A DNA stretch of 64,000 nt. Source: an uncultured Alphaproteobacteria bacterium. GTDB taxonomy: Bacteria; Pseudomonadota; Alphaproteobacteria; Rhizobiales; Beijerinckiaceae. The stretch's first letter is position 1. Each line of letters opens with the position of its first letter. The DNA is taken from positions 3,206-67,205 of the forward strand of contig CALKHP010000018.1 in the NCBI GenBank assembly GCA_937988775.1, given 5' to 3'. The notes beneath the pieces were generated by a model that had not been told where the DNA came from, did no database searches, and was given only the letters and a program-made list of their open reading frames with translations. The translations under genes were made by a program, and so were the position numbers. This document shows positions 51,412 to 62,153 of this stretch, in pieces.

Positions 51412-52101
51412 CTACGGCACCAGCTTGTAGCCGCCGGCCTCGGTGATCAGGAGCTGCGCGTTGGCCGGGTCCTTCTCGATCTTCTGCCGCAGCCGGTAGA
51501 TATGCGTCTCCAGCGTGTGCGTGGTGACGTTGGCATTGTAGCCCCACACCTCCTGCAGCAGCACGTCGCGCGTCACCACCTCGCGCCCGGCCCGGTACAG
51601 GAAGCGCAGGATGGCGGTTTCCTTCTCGGTCAGCCGCAGCTTCGAGCCCTTTTCGGTGACGAGATGCTTGGAGCCCGGCTTGAACGTGTACGGGCCGACG
51701 GTGAAGATCGCATCCTCGCTCGCCTCGTGCTGGCGAAGCTGCGCCCGGATGCGGGCGAGCAGCACGGCGAACTTGAACGGCTTGGTGACGTAATCGTTGG
51801 CGCCGGCATCGAGGCCGAGCACGGTGTCGGCTTCCGAATCCTGGCCGGTCAGCATGATGATCGGCCCCCGGAAACCGTTGCGGCGGATCAGCTTGACCGC
51901 CTCGCGGCCGTCGAGATCGGGCAAGCCGACATCCATGATGATCAGGTCGACATGCTCGGGAGCTCCGGCCAACGCCACGCCCTCGCTCGCCGTCGCCGCG
52001 CTGATGGCGGCGAATTCCTCGTGCAGCGCCAGTTGCTCGCCCAACGCCTCGCGCAAATCGCGGTCATCGTCGACCAGCAGGATCCTTCTGACAGTGCTCA
52101 T
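51412..52101 (-). CDS. OmpR/PhoB-family response regulator
   Basis: This 229-aa two-component regulator has a receiver domain (about 6-120) with the acidic pair Asp11-Asp12, the phosphorylation site Asp57 (IIMDVGLPD), the Thr in MLTGQD and the Lys in YVTKPF. A winged-helix DNA-binding domain follows (about 135-229, with LTEKETAILRFLY and THTLETHIYRLRQKIE). No histidine kinase is adjacent. This sequence type is strongly conserved in Hyphomicrobiales and may correspond to the CenR-like envelope/cell-cycle regulators, but I am not certain enough to name it. The stop lies next to REP-like copy 3. Confidence 0.9.
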   Translation of the reverse strand: MSTVRRILLVDDDRDLREALGEQLALHEEFAAISAATASEGVALAGAPEHVDLIIMDVGLPDLDGREAVKLIRRNGFRGPIIMLTGQDSEADTVLGLDAGANDYVTKPFKFAVLLARIRAQLRQHEASEDAIFTVGPYTFKPGSKHLVTEKGSKLRLTEKETAILRFLYRAGREVVTRDVLLQEVWGYNANVTTHTLETHIYRLRQKIEKDPANAQLLITEAGGYKLVP

Positions 52102-52233
52102 GGCGCGCGCCCCACTCCGCTTAAGGCTTTGCAAGCCATCGATGCGCAAATAGAGCATGCTGGCGGCAAGATGAAAACAGCGGCGATGGCGATGGGCGGG
52201 CGAAAGCGCCGGGATGGAGCAGCAGGGCGGCCG

Positions 52234-52767
52234 ATGATTCTCAAATTCCTGTCGATCGTGCGGGTGCATCGCCGGATCGGCGCCATCCATGCCGGCTGGC
52301 TCGAGGCCGGCGGCCGCCGCATGCCATGCGCGCTCGGCCGCACCGGCATCGGCCACGCCAAGCGCGAGGGCGACGGCCTGACGCCGGCCGGCCGGCACAG
52401 GCTCGACCGGCTCTGGATCAGGACCGATCGCAGCGCCTTGCGCGCCAGCGGCCTGCCGTGGCGCGCAACCCGTCCGGCCGACGGCTGGTGCGACGATGCG
52501 CGCGACGCCCGCTACAACAAGCCGGTCACGCTGCCCTTCAAGCCCTCGCATGAGACGATGTGGCGCGAGGACCGGCTTTACGACTGCGTCGTCGAGATCG
52601 GCTGGAACCGCCATCCGGTGGTCAAGGGGCGCGGCAGCGCGATTTTCCTGCATGTGGCGCGGCCGGGCTTCGGCCCGACCGAGGGCTGCGTCGCGCTCAG
52701 GCGCGCCGACCTGCTGCGCCTGCTGCCCCGGCTGTCGAAACGGACCCGAATCGTTATCCGGCCTTGA
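52234..52767 (+). CDS. L,D-transpeptidase (YkuD) family protein without signal peptide
   Basis: This 177-aa protein contains a YkuD-type catalytic segment: GIGHAKREGDGLTPAGRH early, then His140 and Cys152 in FLHVARPGFGPTEGCVAL. The canonical SHGC is replaced by TEGC. No signal peptide or membrane helix is evident at the ATG chosen (52234), as is common for this alphaproteobacterial subgroup. The export route is unclear, and an earlier start cannot be excluded. YkuD enzymes cross-link or trim peptidoglycan. It converges on the YggS gene with no gap. Confidence 0.8.
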   Translation: MILKFLSIVRVHRRIGAIHAGWLEAGGRRMPCALGRTGIGHAKREGDGLTPAGRHRLDRLWIRTDRSALRASGLPWRATRPADGWCDDARDARYNKPVTLPFKPSHETMWREDRLYDCVVEIGWNRHPVVKGRGSAIFLHVARPGFGPTEGCVALRRADLLRLLPRLSKRTRIVIRP

Positions 52768-53436
52768 TCAGCGCCCGCCGAAGATGGCGCTGCCGACGCG
52801 CACATGCGTCGCGCCCAGCATCAGCGCCTGCTCGAAATCGCCGCTCATGCCCATCGACAGCCCGCTCAGCCGGTTGCGCGCCGCGATCTTGGCGAGCAGC
52901 GCGAAATGCGGCGAGGGCGGCTCGTCGGCCGGCGGAATGCACATCAGCCCGGCGAGGGCGAGACCCAGCTCGTCGCGGCAGCGCGCGATGAACGCATCGG
53001 CCCCGGCCGGCGCGATGCCGGCCTTCTGCGGTTCCTCGCCGGTATTGACCTGCACGAACAGGCGCATCGCCTTGCCGGTCCGGGCAAGCTCGGCAGCGAG
53101 GCTTTCGGCGATCTTCGGCCGGTCGACGCTGTGGATGCAATCGAACAGCGCCACCGCCTCGCGCGTCTTGTTGGATTGCAGCGGCCCGATCAAATGGAGG
53201 GTGAGATCGGGGTAGCGCTCGCGCAAGCCCGGCCATTTGCCCTGCGCCTCCTGCACGCGGTTCTCGCCGAAATCGCGCTGCCCGGCCGCCAGCACCGGCG
53301 CGATCGCTGCCGCATCGAAGGTTTTCGACACCGCGATCAGCCGGGCGGCATCGGGCGCGCGACCGCTGCTTGCCAGCACCCGCGCCATGCGGTGGCCTAC
53401 CTCATGCAGCCGGCCGGCCGCGCCCTCCTCATCCAT
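52768..53436 (-). CDS. YggS family pyridoxal phosphate homeostasis protein
   Basis: This 222-aa PLP-binding protein (PLPBP/YggS) has an alanine-racemase-type barrel. The PLP lysine is Lys38 (IAVSKTF), followed by FGENRVQEAQGKW, HLIGPLQSNK, NTGEEPQKAG and the final LGATHVRVGSAIFG. It regulates PLP supply and amino/keto acid balance rather than catalysing a reaction. The ATG at 53436 follows GGAGGA. It is divergent from leuS across 240 bp. Confidence 0.93.
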   Translation of the reverse strand: MDEEGAAGRLHEVGHRMARVLASSGRAPDAARLIAVSKTFDAAAIAPVLAAGQRDFGENRVQEAQGKWPGLRERYPDLTLHLIGPLQSNKTREAVALFDCIHSVDRPKIAESLAAELARTGKAMRLFVQVNTGEEPQKAGIAPAGADAFIARCRDELGLALAGLMCIPPADEPPSPHFALLAKIAARNRLSGLSMGMSGDFEQALMLGATHVRVGSAIFGGR

Positions 53437-53676
53437 GCCATCCTCCGGATTCCCTGATCCGCCCGTGGTAGAGGGCCGGGCGCAATGTCGCAAGCTATGC
53501 GCCGGCATGCGGTGGCCGAGATGCGGTGATCGAGACGCGGCGCCCGGAGCGAAATCCTTGACCGGGCGCGGCTTTCTATGGCTAGGTCCGCCCGGCTGTC
53601 GACCTCGATGAGGTTGCGTCGAAATCATCTTCAGAAAATCATCTCCAGACTTGGATCGAGGTCAGCAGGAACGCCG

Positions 53677-56278
<2,602 letters not shown>

Positions 56279-56292
<14 letters not shown>

Positions 56293-56812
56293 GCCGAATC
56301 GCGCCCGGCGCCTGCTGGCGCTGGGCGCCGTGGTTACGCTCGCAGCCGGGCTCGCCGGTTGCATCCGCCCGCTTTACGGCAGCGCCGGCGTGACCGGCGG
56401 CAGCGCCGGCACCGAGCTTGCCGCGATCCATGTCGAACCGGTTGGCGATTATCTCGGCCACGAGTTGCGCAACGAGCTCGACTTCCTGCTCACGGGCGGG
56501 AAGCCCGTACTGCCCGCGAAATACCGTCTGGTCGTCGTGCCCGTGAGCACGCGCCAGGGCGCGGTGGTCGATACGCTTTACGGCCGTTCCGAGAGCGCTA
56601 CCGTGGCGATTACCGCGCAATACAAGCTGTATAGCGCCGCCGATTCGAAGGAACTCAGCAGCGGGCGCGCCATCATCTCGGTCAGTTACGACCGTACCCA
56701 GGAGCGTTTCGCCAACGTGCGCGCCGAGCGCGATGCGATGGCGCGTGGCGCCAAGACGCTGGCCGACCAGATCAGGACGCAGCTCGCGATCTATTTCGCC
56801 ACCCGGAAATAA
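56279..56812 (+). CDS. lptE: LPS assembly lipoprotein LptE
   Basis: This 177-aa outer-membrane lipoprotein plugs LptD during lipopolysaccharide insertion. A basic N-terminus and hydrophobic segment end in the lipobox LAGC with Cys28 as the lipidated residue. The remaining sequence carries the LptE-type strands (GHELRNELDFLL, SYDRTQERFANVRAERDA). It starts inside the last codons of leuS and precedes holA by 7 bp, the conserved order for lptE. Primary sequence similarity in this family is low, so the context adds much of the confidence. Confidence 0.88.
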
Positions 56813-56819
56813 GCCGGCC

Positions 56820-57833
56820 ATGGCATTGATCAGGCCGGGCGATGCGGATCGTTTCGTCGCCGCTGGCGGCAAGGGCTACCGCCTGATCCTGGTCTACGGG
56901 CCGGATCAGGGCCTGGTCGGCGAACGTGTCGCGGCGCTCGTCAAGACCATGGTCGATGATCCCGCCGATCCGTTCCAGCTCGTGCGCATGGATGGCGACG
57001 AGCTGGCGAGCGATTCGCGCCGCCTGATCGACGAGGTCAACACCGTGCCGCTGTTCGGCGGGCGCCGCGCCATCCGCGTCACGCTCGGGAGCCGCAGCAT
57101 CGTGCCGGCCGTGACGCCGGTGCTCGAGGGCAGCGCCGACGATTGCACCGTCGTCATCCAGGCCGGCGACCTGAAGGGCGGCCATGCCCTGCGCACGCTG
57201 CTCGAAAAGGCCCCGGCGAGCGCCGTGCTCAGTTGCTACGAGGATGACGACGACCGGCTCGGCCGCCTGATCGACGAGGAACTGAAGCCGCGCCAGCTGC
57301 GCCTTGAGCCCGATGCCCGCCGCCTGCTGCTCGAGGCGCTTGGCGCCAACCGCGCCGCCTCGCGGCTCGAGATCCAGAAGCTTGCCGATTATGCCGCCGG
57401 CCAGGCCAGCATCTCGGCCGAGGATGTGGCGCAGATTGTCGGCGATGTCGGCCGGCATGAGGCCGATACCCTGGTCGATGCCGCCTTCCTCGCCGACTTC
57501 GCCACGCTTGAGCGCGAATCCGCACCGCAGCTTCGCCAGGGCAACGCCGGCCAGGCCGTGCTCGCCTCCGCGCTGCGCCATGCCTTGCTGCTTCATGCGC
57601 TGGCCGGCAGCAACGATCAATCCGGAGCCGAATCGGTTCTCGCCGCGGCGCGCATCTTCTGGAAACGCCGCAAAGCCGTCGAGCAGCAGCGCCGTCTCTG
57701 GCCGCTCGCCAAGGCGGAAAAAGCCGTCGCCCTGATTCAGGAGGCACAACTGGCGAGCCGGCGCAACGCGGCCGTCGCCCCGGCCCTCATCGAGCGCTGC
57801 CTGTGGAGCCTAGCCCTGGCCAGCCGCCGCTGA
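56820..57833 (+). CDS. holA: DNA polymerase III subunit delta
   Basis: This 337-aa clamp-loader subunit opens the beta clamp. It has the HolA N-terminal domain with YRLILVYGPDQGLVGERVAAL. The middle region LRLEPDARRLLLEALGANRAASRLEIQKLA follows (as consensus), then the C-terminal collar domain. Delta does not hydrolyse ATP, and no complete Walker A is visible, as expected. It ends the leuS-lptE-holA operon and converges on parB across an AT-rich 38-base gap. Confidence 0.92.
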   Translation: MALIRPGDADRFVAAGGKGYRLILVYGPDQGLVGERVAALVKTMVDDPADPFQLVRMDGDELASDSRRLIDEVNTVPLFGGRRAIRVTLGSRSIVPAVTPVLEGSADDCTVVIQAGDLKGGHALRTLLEKAPASAVLSCYEDDDDRLGRLIDEELKPRQLRLEPDARRLLLEALGANRAASRLEIQKLADYAAGQASISAEDVAQIVGDVGRHEADTLVDAAFLADFATLERESAPQLRQGNAGQAVLASALRHALLLHALAGSNDQSGAESVLAAARIFWKRRKAVEQQRRLWPLAKAEKAVALIQEAQLASRRNAAVAPALIERCLWSLALASRR

Positions 57834-57871
57834 TTATCAATTAATACATTGATATAATTAAAGAATTTACA

Positions 57872-58747
57872 TTATCGCTGCAAGCGGCGGCACAGCGCTT
57901 CGAGCTGCTCCAGCGTCTTGTAGCGGATCGTCACCGCGCCGCCGCGCGGGCCATGGCCGATGGAAACGGCAAGGCCAAGCACATCGGCGAGCGCCTTTTC
58001 GACCGCGCGCGTATCGGCATCCTTGTCCGGTGCCGCCTTGCGTGCCGGTGCGCTGTCTCCGGCTGCTTCCTTCTGCGCGATACGCTCGACATCGCGCACC
58101 GTCAGCCCCTGCTCGACGATCCGGCGCGCGACCGTATCGGGCGCGCGCAGCGCGAGCAGCGCCCTGGCGTGGCCGGCGCTCAGCAAACCCTGATTGAGAT
58201 AGGTCTTGATGCTCTCCGGCAGCTTGAGCAGGCGCATGGTATTCGCGACATGGCTGCGGCTCTTGCCGACAGCCTGGGCCAGTTCGTGCTGGGGATAGTC
58301 GAACTGCGCCACGAGCTGCTCATAGCCCATCGCCTCCTCGAGCGGGTTGAGATCGGCGCGCTGCACGTTCTCGATGATCGCCAGTTCCAGCGCTTCCTTG
58401 TCGTTGACCTCGACGACAACCACCGGAACCTCGTTCAGCCCGGCACGCTGCGAGGCACGCCAACGCCGCTCGCCGGCAATAATTTCATAAGCGCCGTCGA
58501 CGCCGCGCGCCGGACGCACGACCAGCGGCTGGATGATGCCCTTCTCGCGGATCGAGGCGGCAAGCTCGTCCAGTTCCTCGTCGCGAAACGCCTTGCGCGG
58601 ATTGAACGGGTTCGGCCGGATGAACTCGATCGGCACGCGCTTCTGGCCGGTGCGCGCCGCTTGCGGCACGCTGTTCTCGTCACCGGCTTCACCGATCAGG
58701 GCCGCGAGGCCACGGCCGAGCCGCGATCGGGATGCGTCATCGGACAT
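57872..58747 (-). CDS. parB: Chromosome-partitioning protein ParB
   Basis: This 291-aa parS-binding CTP switch protein has the start RSRLGRGLAALIGE. The ParB/Srx-type nucleotide-binding block VRPARG...YEIIAGERRWRAS follows, then the arginine-rich and HTH segment (ELAQAVGKSRSHVANTMRLL) that reads parS, and a C-terminal dimerisation domain. The ATG at 58747 has AGGGAA upstream; a GTG one codon earlier is possible. parA lies 12 bp upstream in the same operon. Two perfect parS sites occur 1.4 and 3.4 kb away in rsmG and upstream of mnmG. Confidence 0.97.
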   Translation of the reverse strand: MSDDASRSRLGRGLAALIGEAGDENSVPQAARTGQKRVPIEFIRPNPFNPRKAFRDEELDELAASIREKGIIQPLVVRPARGVDGAYEIIAGERRWRASQRAGLNEVPVVVVEVNDKEALELAIIENVQRADLNPLEEAMGYEQLVAQFDYPQHELAQAVGKSRSHVANTMRLLKLPESIKTYLNQGLLSAGHARALLALRAPDTVARRIVEQGLTVRDVERIAQKEAAGDSAPARKAAPDKDADTRAVEKALADVLGLAVSIGHGPRGGAVTIRYKTLEQLEALCRRLQR

Positions 58748-58759
58748 CACGGTTTCCCT

Positions 58760-59575
58760 TTACGCCGCCGTGCGCAAGACGCGCTCGCGCTGGATGATTT
58801 CCGAGGCAAGCCTGAGATAGGCCTGGCTGCCGGCACATTTCAGGTCATAAAGCAGCGCCGGCTTGCCATAGGATGGCGCTTCCGAGACCCGGACATTGCG
58901 CGGGATCACGGTGGCGTAGACCTTGTCGCCCATGAATTGTCGCACATCCGAAACGACCTGGTTGGCGAGATTGTTGCGCGGGTCGAACATGGTCAGCACG
59001 ATGCCATGTATATCCAGCCCCGGATTGAGCGCCTGCCGCACCTGCTCGACCGTGCGCAGCAATTGACTGAGCCCTTCCAGCGCGAAGAACTCGCATTGCA
59101 ACGGCACCACCACGGCATGCGCCGCCGCCATCGCGTTCATGGTCAGCAGGTTGAGCGATGGCGGGCAATCGATCAGGATATAGCTGAACGGGTCGTCCCC
59201 GGTGGCTTCGGTCAGGCTTTCGATCGCCTGGCGCAGGCGCAGGGCACGATCCTTCCGGACGGAGAGCTCCAGTTCCGCACCCAGCAGGTCGAGCGTCGCC
59301 GGGATGATCGCCAGGCGCGGCACGGCGGTTTCAACCACCGCGCTGTGCGCAGCAGCGCCGGCCAACACGTCGTAGCTCGAAACACCGCGGCTTTTCTGGC
59401 CAATGCCAAGCCCGGTCGAGGCATTGCCCTGCGGATCGAGATCGACGATCAGCACGCGCTCGCCAATCGCCGCCAGGGCCGTGCCGAGATTGATGGTCGT
59501 GGTTGTCTTGCCGACGCCGCCCTTCTGGTTGGCGATGCACAGCACGCGGGGCATCTTCTGGGAGATGGGCAGCAT
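58760..59575 (-). CDS. parA: Chromosome-partitioning ATPase ParA
   Basis: This 271-aa deviant-Walker ATPase moves ParB-bound origins. The motif KGGVGKTT (residues 18-25, with the signature Lys18) is followed by VDLDPQGNASTG and ILIDCPPSLN. It sits between rsmG and parB, all leftward. The spacing to rsmG is 16 bp and to parB 12 bp, so these genes share a transcript. Length and motifs match chromosomal ParA/Soj proteins. Confidence 0.97.
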   Translation of the reverse strand: MLPISQKMPRVLCIANQKGGVGKTTTTINLGTALAAIGERVLIVDLDPQGNASTGLGIGQKSRGVSSYDVLAGAAAHSAVVETAVPRLAIIPATLDLLGAELELSVRKDRALRLRQAIESLTEATGDDPFSYILIDCPPSLNLLTMNAMAAAHAVVVPLQCEFFALEGLSQLLRTVEQVRQALNPGLDIHGIVLTMFDPRNNLANQVVSDVRQFMGDKVYATVIPRNVRVSEAPSYGKPALLYDLKCAGSQAYLRLASEIIQRERVLRTAA

Positions 59576-59591
59576 GATCGGTTCCGGTACC

Positions 59592-60236
59592 TCAGCGTGG
59601 CTGCGGCTGCAAGGCGGAGGCCGCGACGATGCGACCGTCCAGATCCGTAATGCTCGCCGTCAGCACCGCCTTGAATCTCCAATATTTAGCGGCCTCCGTC
59701 AATTCGCTCTCAACATCTTGTCCCTTGGGAAACAGGCCGGTGCCGCCGGTTTTCAACAACGGATATGCCATCTCGAAGAGTTGCAACAAGGGCGCCACCG
59801 CACGCGCGCTGACGATATCAGGCGCAGGCGGCAATTGAACCGCCGCCGATTCGATCTTCTGATTGATAACCCGCACATTCGTACCGGTCGCGCGCGCCGC
59901 TTCGCGCAGGAAGGCGCAGCGCTTGTAATTGCTTTCGACGAGCCAGACCGTACAGTCCGGCCGGTCCGCCACCGCGATCGCAACCACCAGCCCGGGAAAC
60001 CCGGCGCCGCTGCCAATATCCACCCAGTCGCGCCACGAATCGACGAGATCGATCAACTGCAGGGAATCGAGAATATGCCGGCTCCAGATCTGTCCCGCCG
60101 TGTTTGACGAGATCAGATTGATCCGGCTCTGCCAGGTCAGCAACAGGCCGACGAAGACGTCCAGCCGGGCAATTGTTTCACGTGAAACAGCGCGCAGCGC
60201 CAGCGCGCGCGCCCGGTCGGCCGCCAGTTCGCTCAT
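59592..60236 (-). CDS. rsmG: 16S rRNA (guanine527-N7)-methyltransferase RsmG
   Basis: This 214-aa S-adenosylmethionine-dependent enzyme methylates G527 of 16S rRNA; loss gives low-level streptomycin resistance in other bacteria. The SAM loop DIGSGAGFPGLVVAIA and the segment NLISSNTAGQIWSRHILDSLQL are typical. It overlaps mnmG by four bases. The codons for SRETIAR near the N-terminus encode a perfect parS site (60174-60189), so this gene doubles as a partition centre. Confidence 0.95.
   Translation of the reverse strand: MSELAADRARALALRAVSRETIARLDVFVGLLLTWQSRINLISSNTAGQIWSRHILDSLQLIDLVDSWRDWVDIGSGAGFPGLVVAIAVADRPDCTVWLVESNYKRCAFLREAARATGTNVRVINQKIESAAVQLPPAPDIVSARAVAPLLQLFEMAYPLLKTGGTGLFPKGQDVESELTEAAKYWRFKAVLTASITDLDGRIVAASALQPQPR
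60174..60189. other. parS site inside rsmG
   Basis: TGTTTCACGTGAAACA is a perfect 16-bp palindrome identical to the consensus chromosomal parS bound by ParB. It lies in the 5' part of the rsmG coding sequence. Confidence 0.95.
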
Positions 60237-62095
60237 GATGCGCGGCGCTCGAGGCGCTTCACATGCGCTGCGAGCAGCGATAGCGCCGCCGGCGTCATGC
60301 CATCGATGCGGCTCGCCTGACCAATGGAACGGGGGCGGATCGAATCGACCTTGCTCCTGATCTCGTTCGACAAGCCGGCAATCGCCGCCACATTCAGGCT
60401 TTCGGGAATCAACAGCGCCTCATCGCGGCGCAGGCGATCCTGGTTCTCGTTCTCGCGCTCGAGATAAACCGCATAATGCGCCTCGGTCTCGATCTTGCGC
60501 GCGAGGGCGGCCGGAATGGCCGCAAGCTCCGGCCAGATCGTTGCTAGCCGAACGATATCGACATTCGGTTGGCTCAACAGGTCAAAGCCGCTGCGTCTGA
60601 CACCATCCTGATTGATCTTAATGCCATGGCTAGCCGCCTGCTGCGGCGTCAATTGCCGCTCACGCAGCAAACTCATTGCGGCACCGAATCGCTCCTCGGC
60701 CGCGCCGAAATGCGCCGCGCGCTCAGCCCCGACGCAGCCAAGCGCCATGCCCTTGGCCGTCAGCCGCCGATCGGCATTATCCGCCCGCAAACTCAGGCGA
60801 AACTCGGCGCGCGAGGTGAACATGCGGTACGGCTCGCTGACCCCGCGCGTCACCAGATCGTCGATCATCACGCCAATGTAGGATTCGTGGCGCTCGAACC
60901 GCACAGGCGCCTGGCCTCCAGCAAGCAGCGCCGCGTTCAGCCCCGCGACCAGACCCTGGCCGGCCGCCTCCTCGTAGCCGGTGGTGCCGTTGATCTGGCC
61001 GGCGAGGAACAGGCCCGGCAACAGCTTCATCTCGAGGGAACCCGACAGGCCGCGCGGATCGACATAATCATATTCGATCGCATAGCCGAAGCGCAGGATG
61101 CGCGCCTTCTCCAGGCCCGGCATCATCGCCACCATTGCCGATTGCACGTCCTGCGGCAGCGAGGTCGAGATGCCGTTCGGATAGACCGTCGCGTCGTCCA
61201 GCCCCTCGGGCTCGAGAAAGACCTGATGGCTGTCGCGGTCGGCGAACCGCATCACCTTATCCTCGATCGAGGGGCAATAGCGCGGCCCGATGCCCTGGAT
61301 CGCCCCGGCATACATTGGCGCCCGGCCGATATTCGCCCGGATCAGCGCATGCATCCGCGGCGTCGTCCGCGTGATCCCGCAAGCGATCTGCCGGTTCGGC
61401 AAGGCCTCGGTCATGCTGGAAAATGGTTCCGGCTCCGAATCGCCTTCCTGCCTAGCCAGCGCGTCCCAGGCAATGGTGCGGCCATCGAGCCGGGCCGGCG
61501 TGCCGGTCTTCAGGCGCCCGAGCCTGACGCCGAGCGCCTCGAGACGCAGTGCCAGCGCCACCGCCGGCTGCTCGCCATGGCGCCCGGCGGGGGTCTGTGT
61601 CTCGCCAATATGGATGACACCACGGAGGAACGTGCCGGTCGTCAGTACCACCGCGCCAGCCGAAAGCGCCCGGCCATCGCCCAGCACGACGCCATGGCAA
61701 CGCTGGTCGGTGACCATGAGGTCGACGACCTCGCCTTCAATGAGCGTCAGATCGGATTGTTGGCGCAACAAGCCCGCGACAGCCTCGCGATACAGGCGAC
61801 GATCGGTCTGGGCGCGCGGGCCGTGCACAGCTGCTCCCTTGCGCCGGTTGAGCACGCGAAACTGGATACCGCCCATGTCGGCCGCCCGCCCCATCAGCCC
61901 GTCCAGCGCATCGATTTCGCGCACGAGATGGCCCTTGCCGATGCCGCCAATCGCCGGATTGCACGACATCACGCCAATCGTGGCGATCTGGCTCGTCACC
62001 AGCGCCGTCCGCGCGCCAAGTCGCGCCGCGGCGGCCGCGGCTTCCGTACCGGCATGGCCGCCACCGATCACAATCACGTCGAACCTGTTCGACAT
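60233..62095 (-). CDS. mnmG: tRNA uridine 5-carboxymethylaminomethyl modification enzyme MnmG
   Basis: This 620-aa FAD enzyme, with MnmE, installs the cmnm5 group at U34 of certain tRNAs. The FAD loop GGGHAGTEAAAAAARLGA is at about 11-28, followed by NPAIGGIGKGHLVREIDALDG (family block), GTFLRGVIHIGE and the late CGAER-like region. The ATG at 62095 is chosen because the family starts FDVIVIGGGHAG; an upstream extension to 62209 runs across a parS site. It is followed by rsmG with a four-base overlap. mnmE lies 58 bp upstream in the same direction. Confidence 0.96.
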   Translation of the reverse strand: MSNRFDVIVIGGGHAGTEAAAAAARLGARTALVTSQIATIGVMSCNPAIGGIGKGHLVREIDALDGLMGRAADMGGIQFRVLNRRKGAAVHGPRAQTDRRLYREAVAGLLRQQSDLTLIEGEVVDLMVTDQRCHGVVLGDGRALSAGAVVLTTGTFLRGVIHIGETQTPAGRHGEQPAVALALRLEALGVRLGRLKTGTPARLDGRTIAWDALARQEGDSEPEPFSSMTEALPNRQIACGITRTTPRMHALIRANIGRAPMYAGAIQGIGPRYCPSIEDKVMRFADRDSHQVFLEPEGLDDATVYPNGISTSLPQDVQSAMVAMMPGLEKARILRFGYAIEYDYVDPRGLSGSLEMKLLPGLFLAGQINGTTGYEEAAGQGLVAGLNAALLAGGQAPVRFERHESYIGVMIDDLVTRGVSEPYRMFTSRAEFRLSLRADNADRRLTAKGMALGCVGAERAAHFGAAEERFGAAMSLLRERQLTPQQAASHGIKINQDGVRRSGFDLLSQPNVDIVRLATIWPELAAIPAALARKIETEAHYAVYLERENENQDRLRRDEALLIPESLNVAAIAGLSNEIRSKVDSIRPRSIGQASRIDGMTPAALSLLAAHVKRLERRAS

Positions 62096-62123
62096 CGCGA
62101 GATCATTCCTTATCCGAATCGAA

Positions 62124-62139
62124 TGTTTCACGTGAAACA
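62124..62139. other. parS site between mnmE and mnmG
   Basis: A second perfect TGTTTCACGTGAAACA palindrome lies in the 58-bp gap before mnmG, 1.95 kb from the first. Two copies near parAB support this being the chromosomal partition locus. Confidence 0.95.
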
Positions 62140-62153
62140 TGCCCCGCTGCCGG

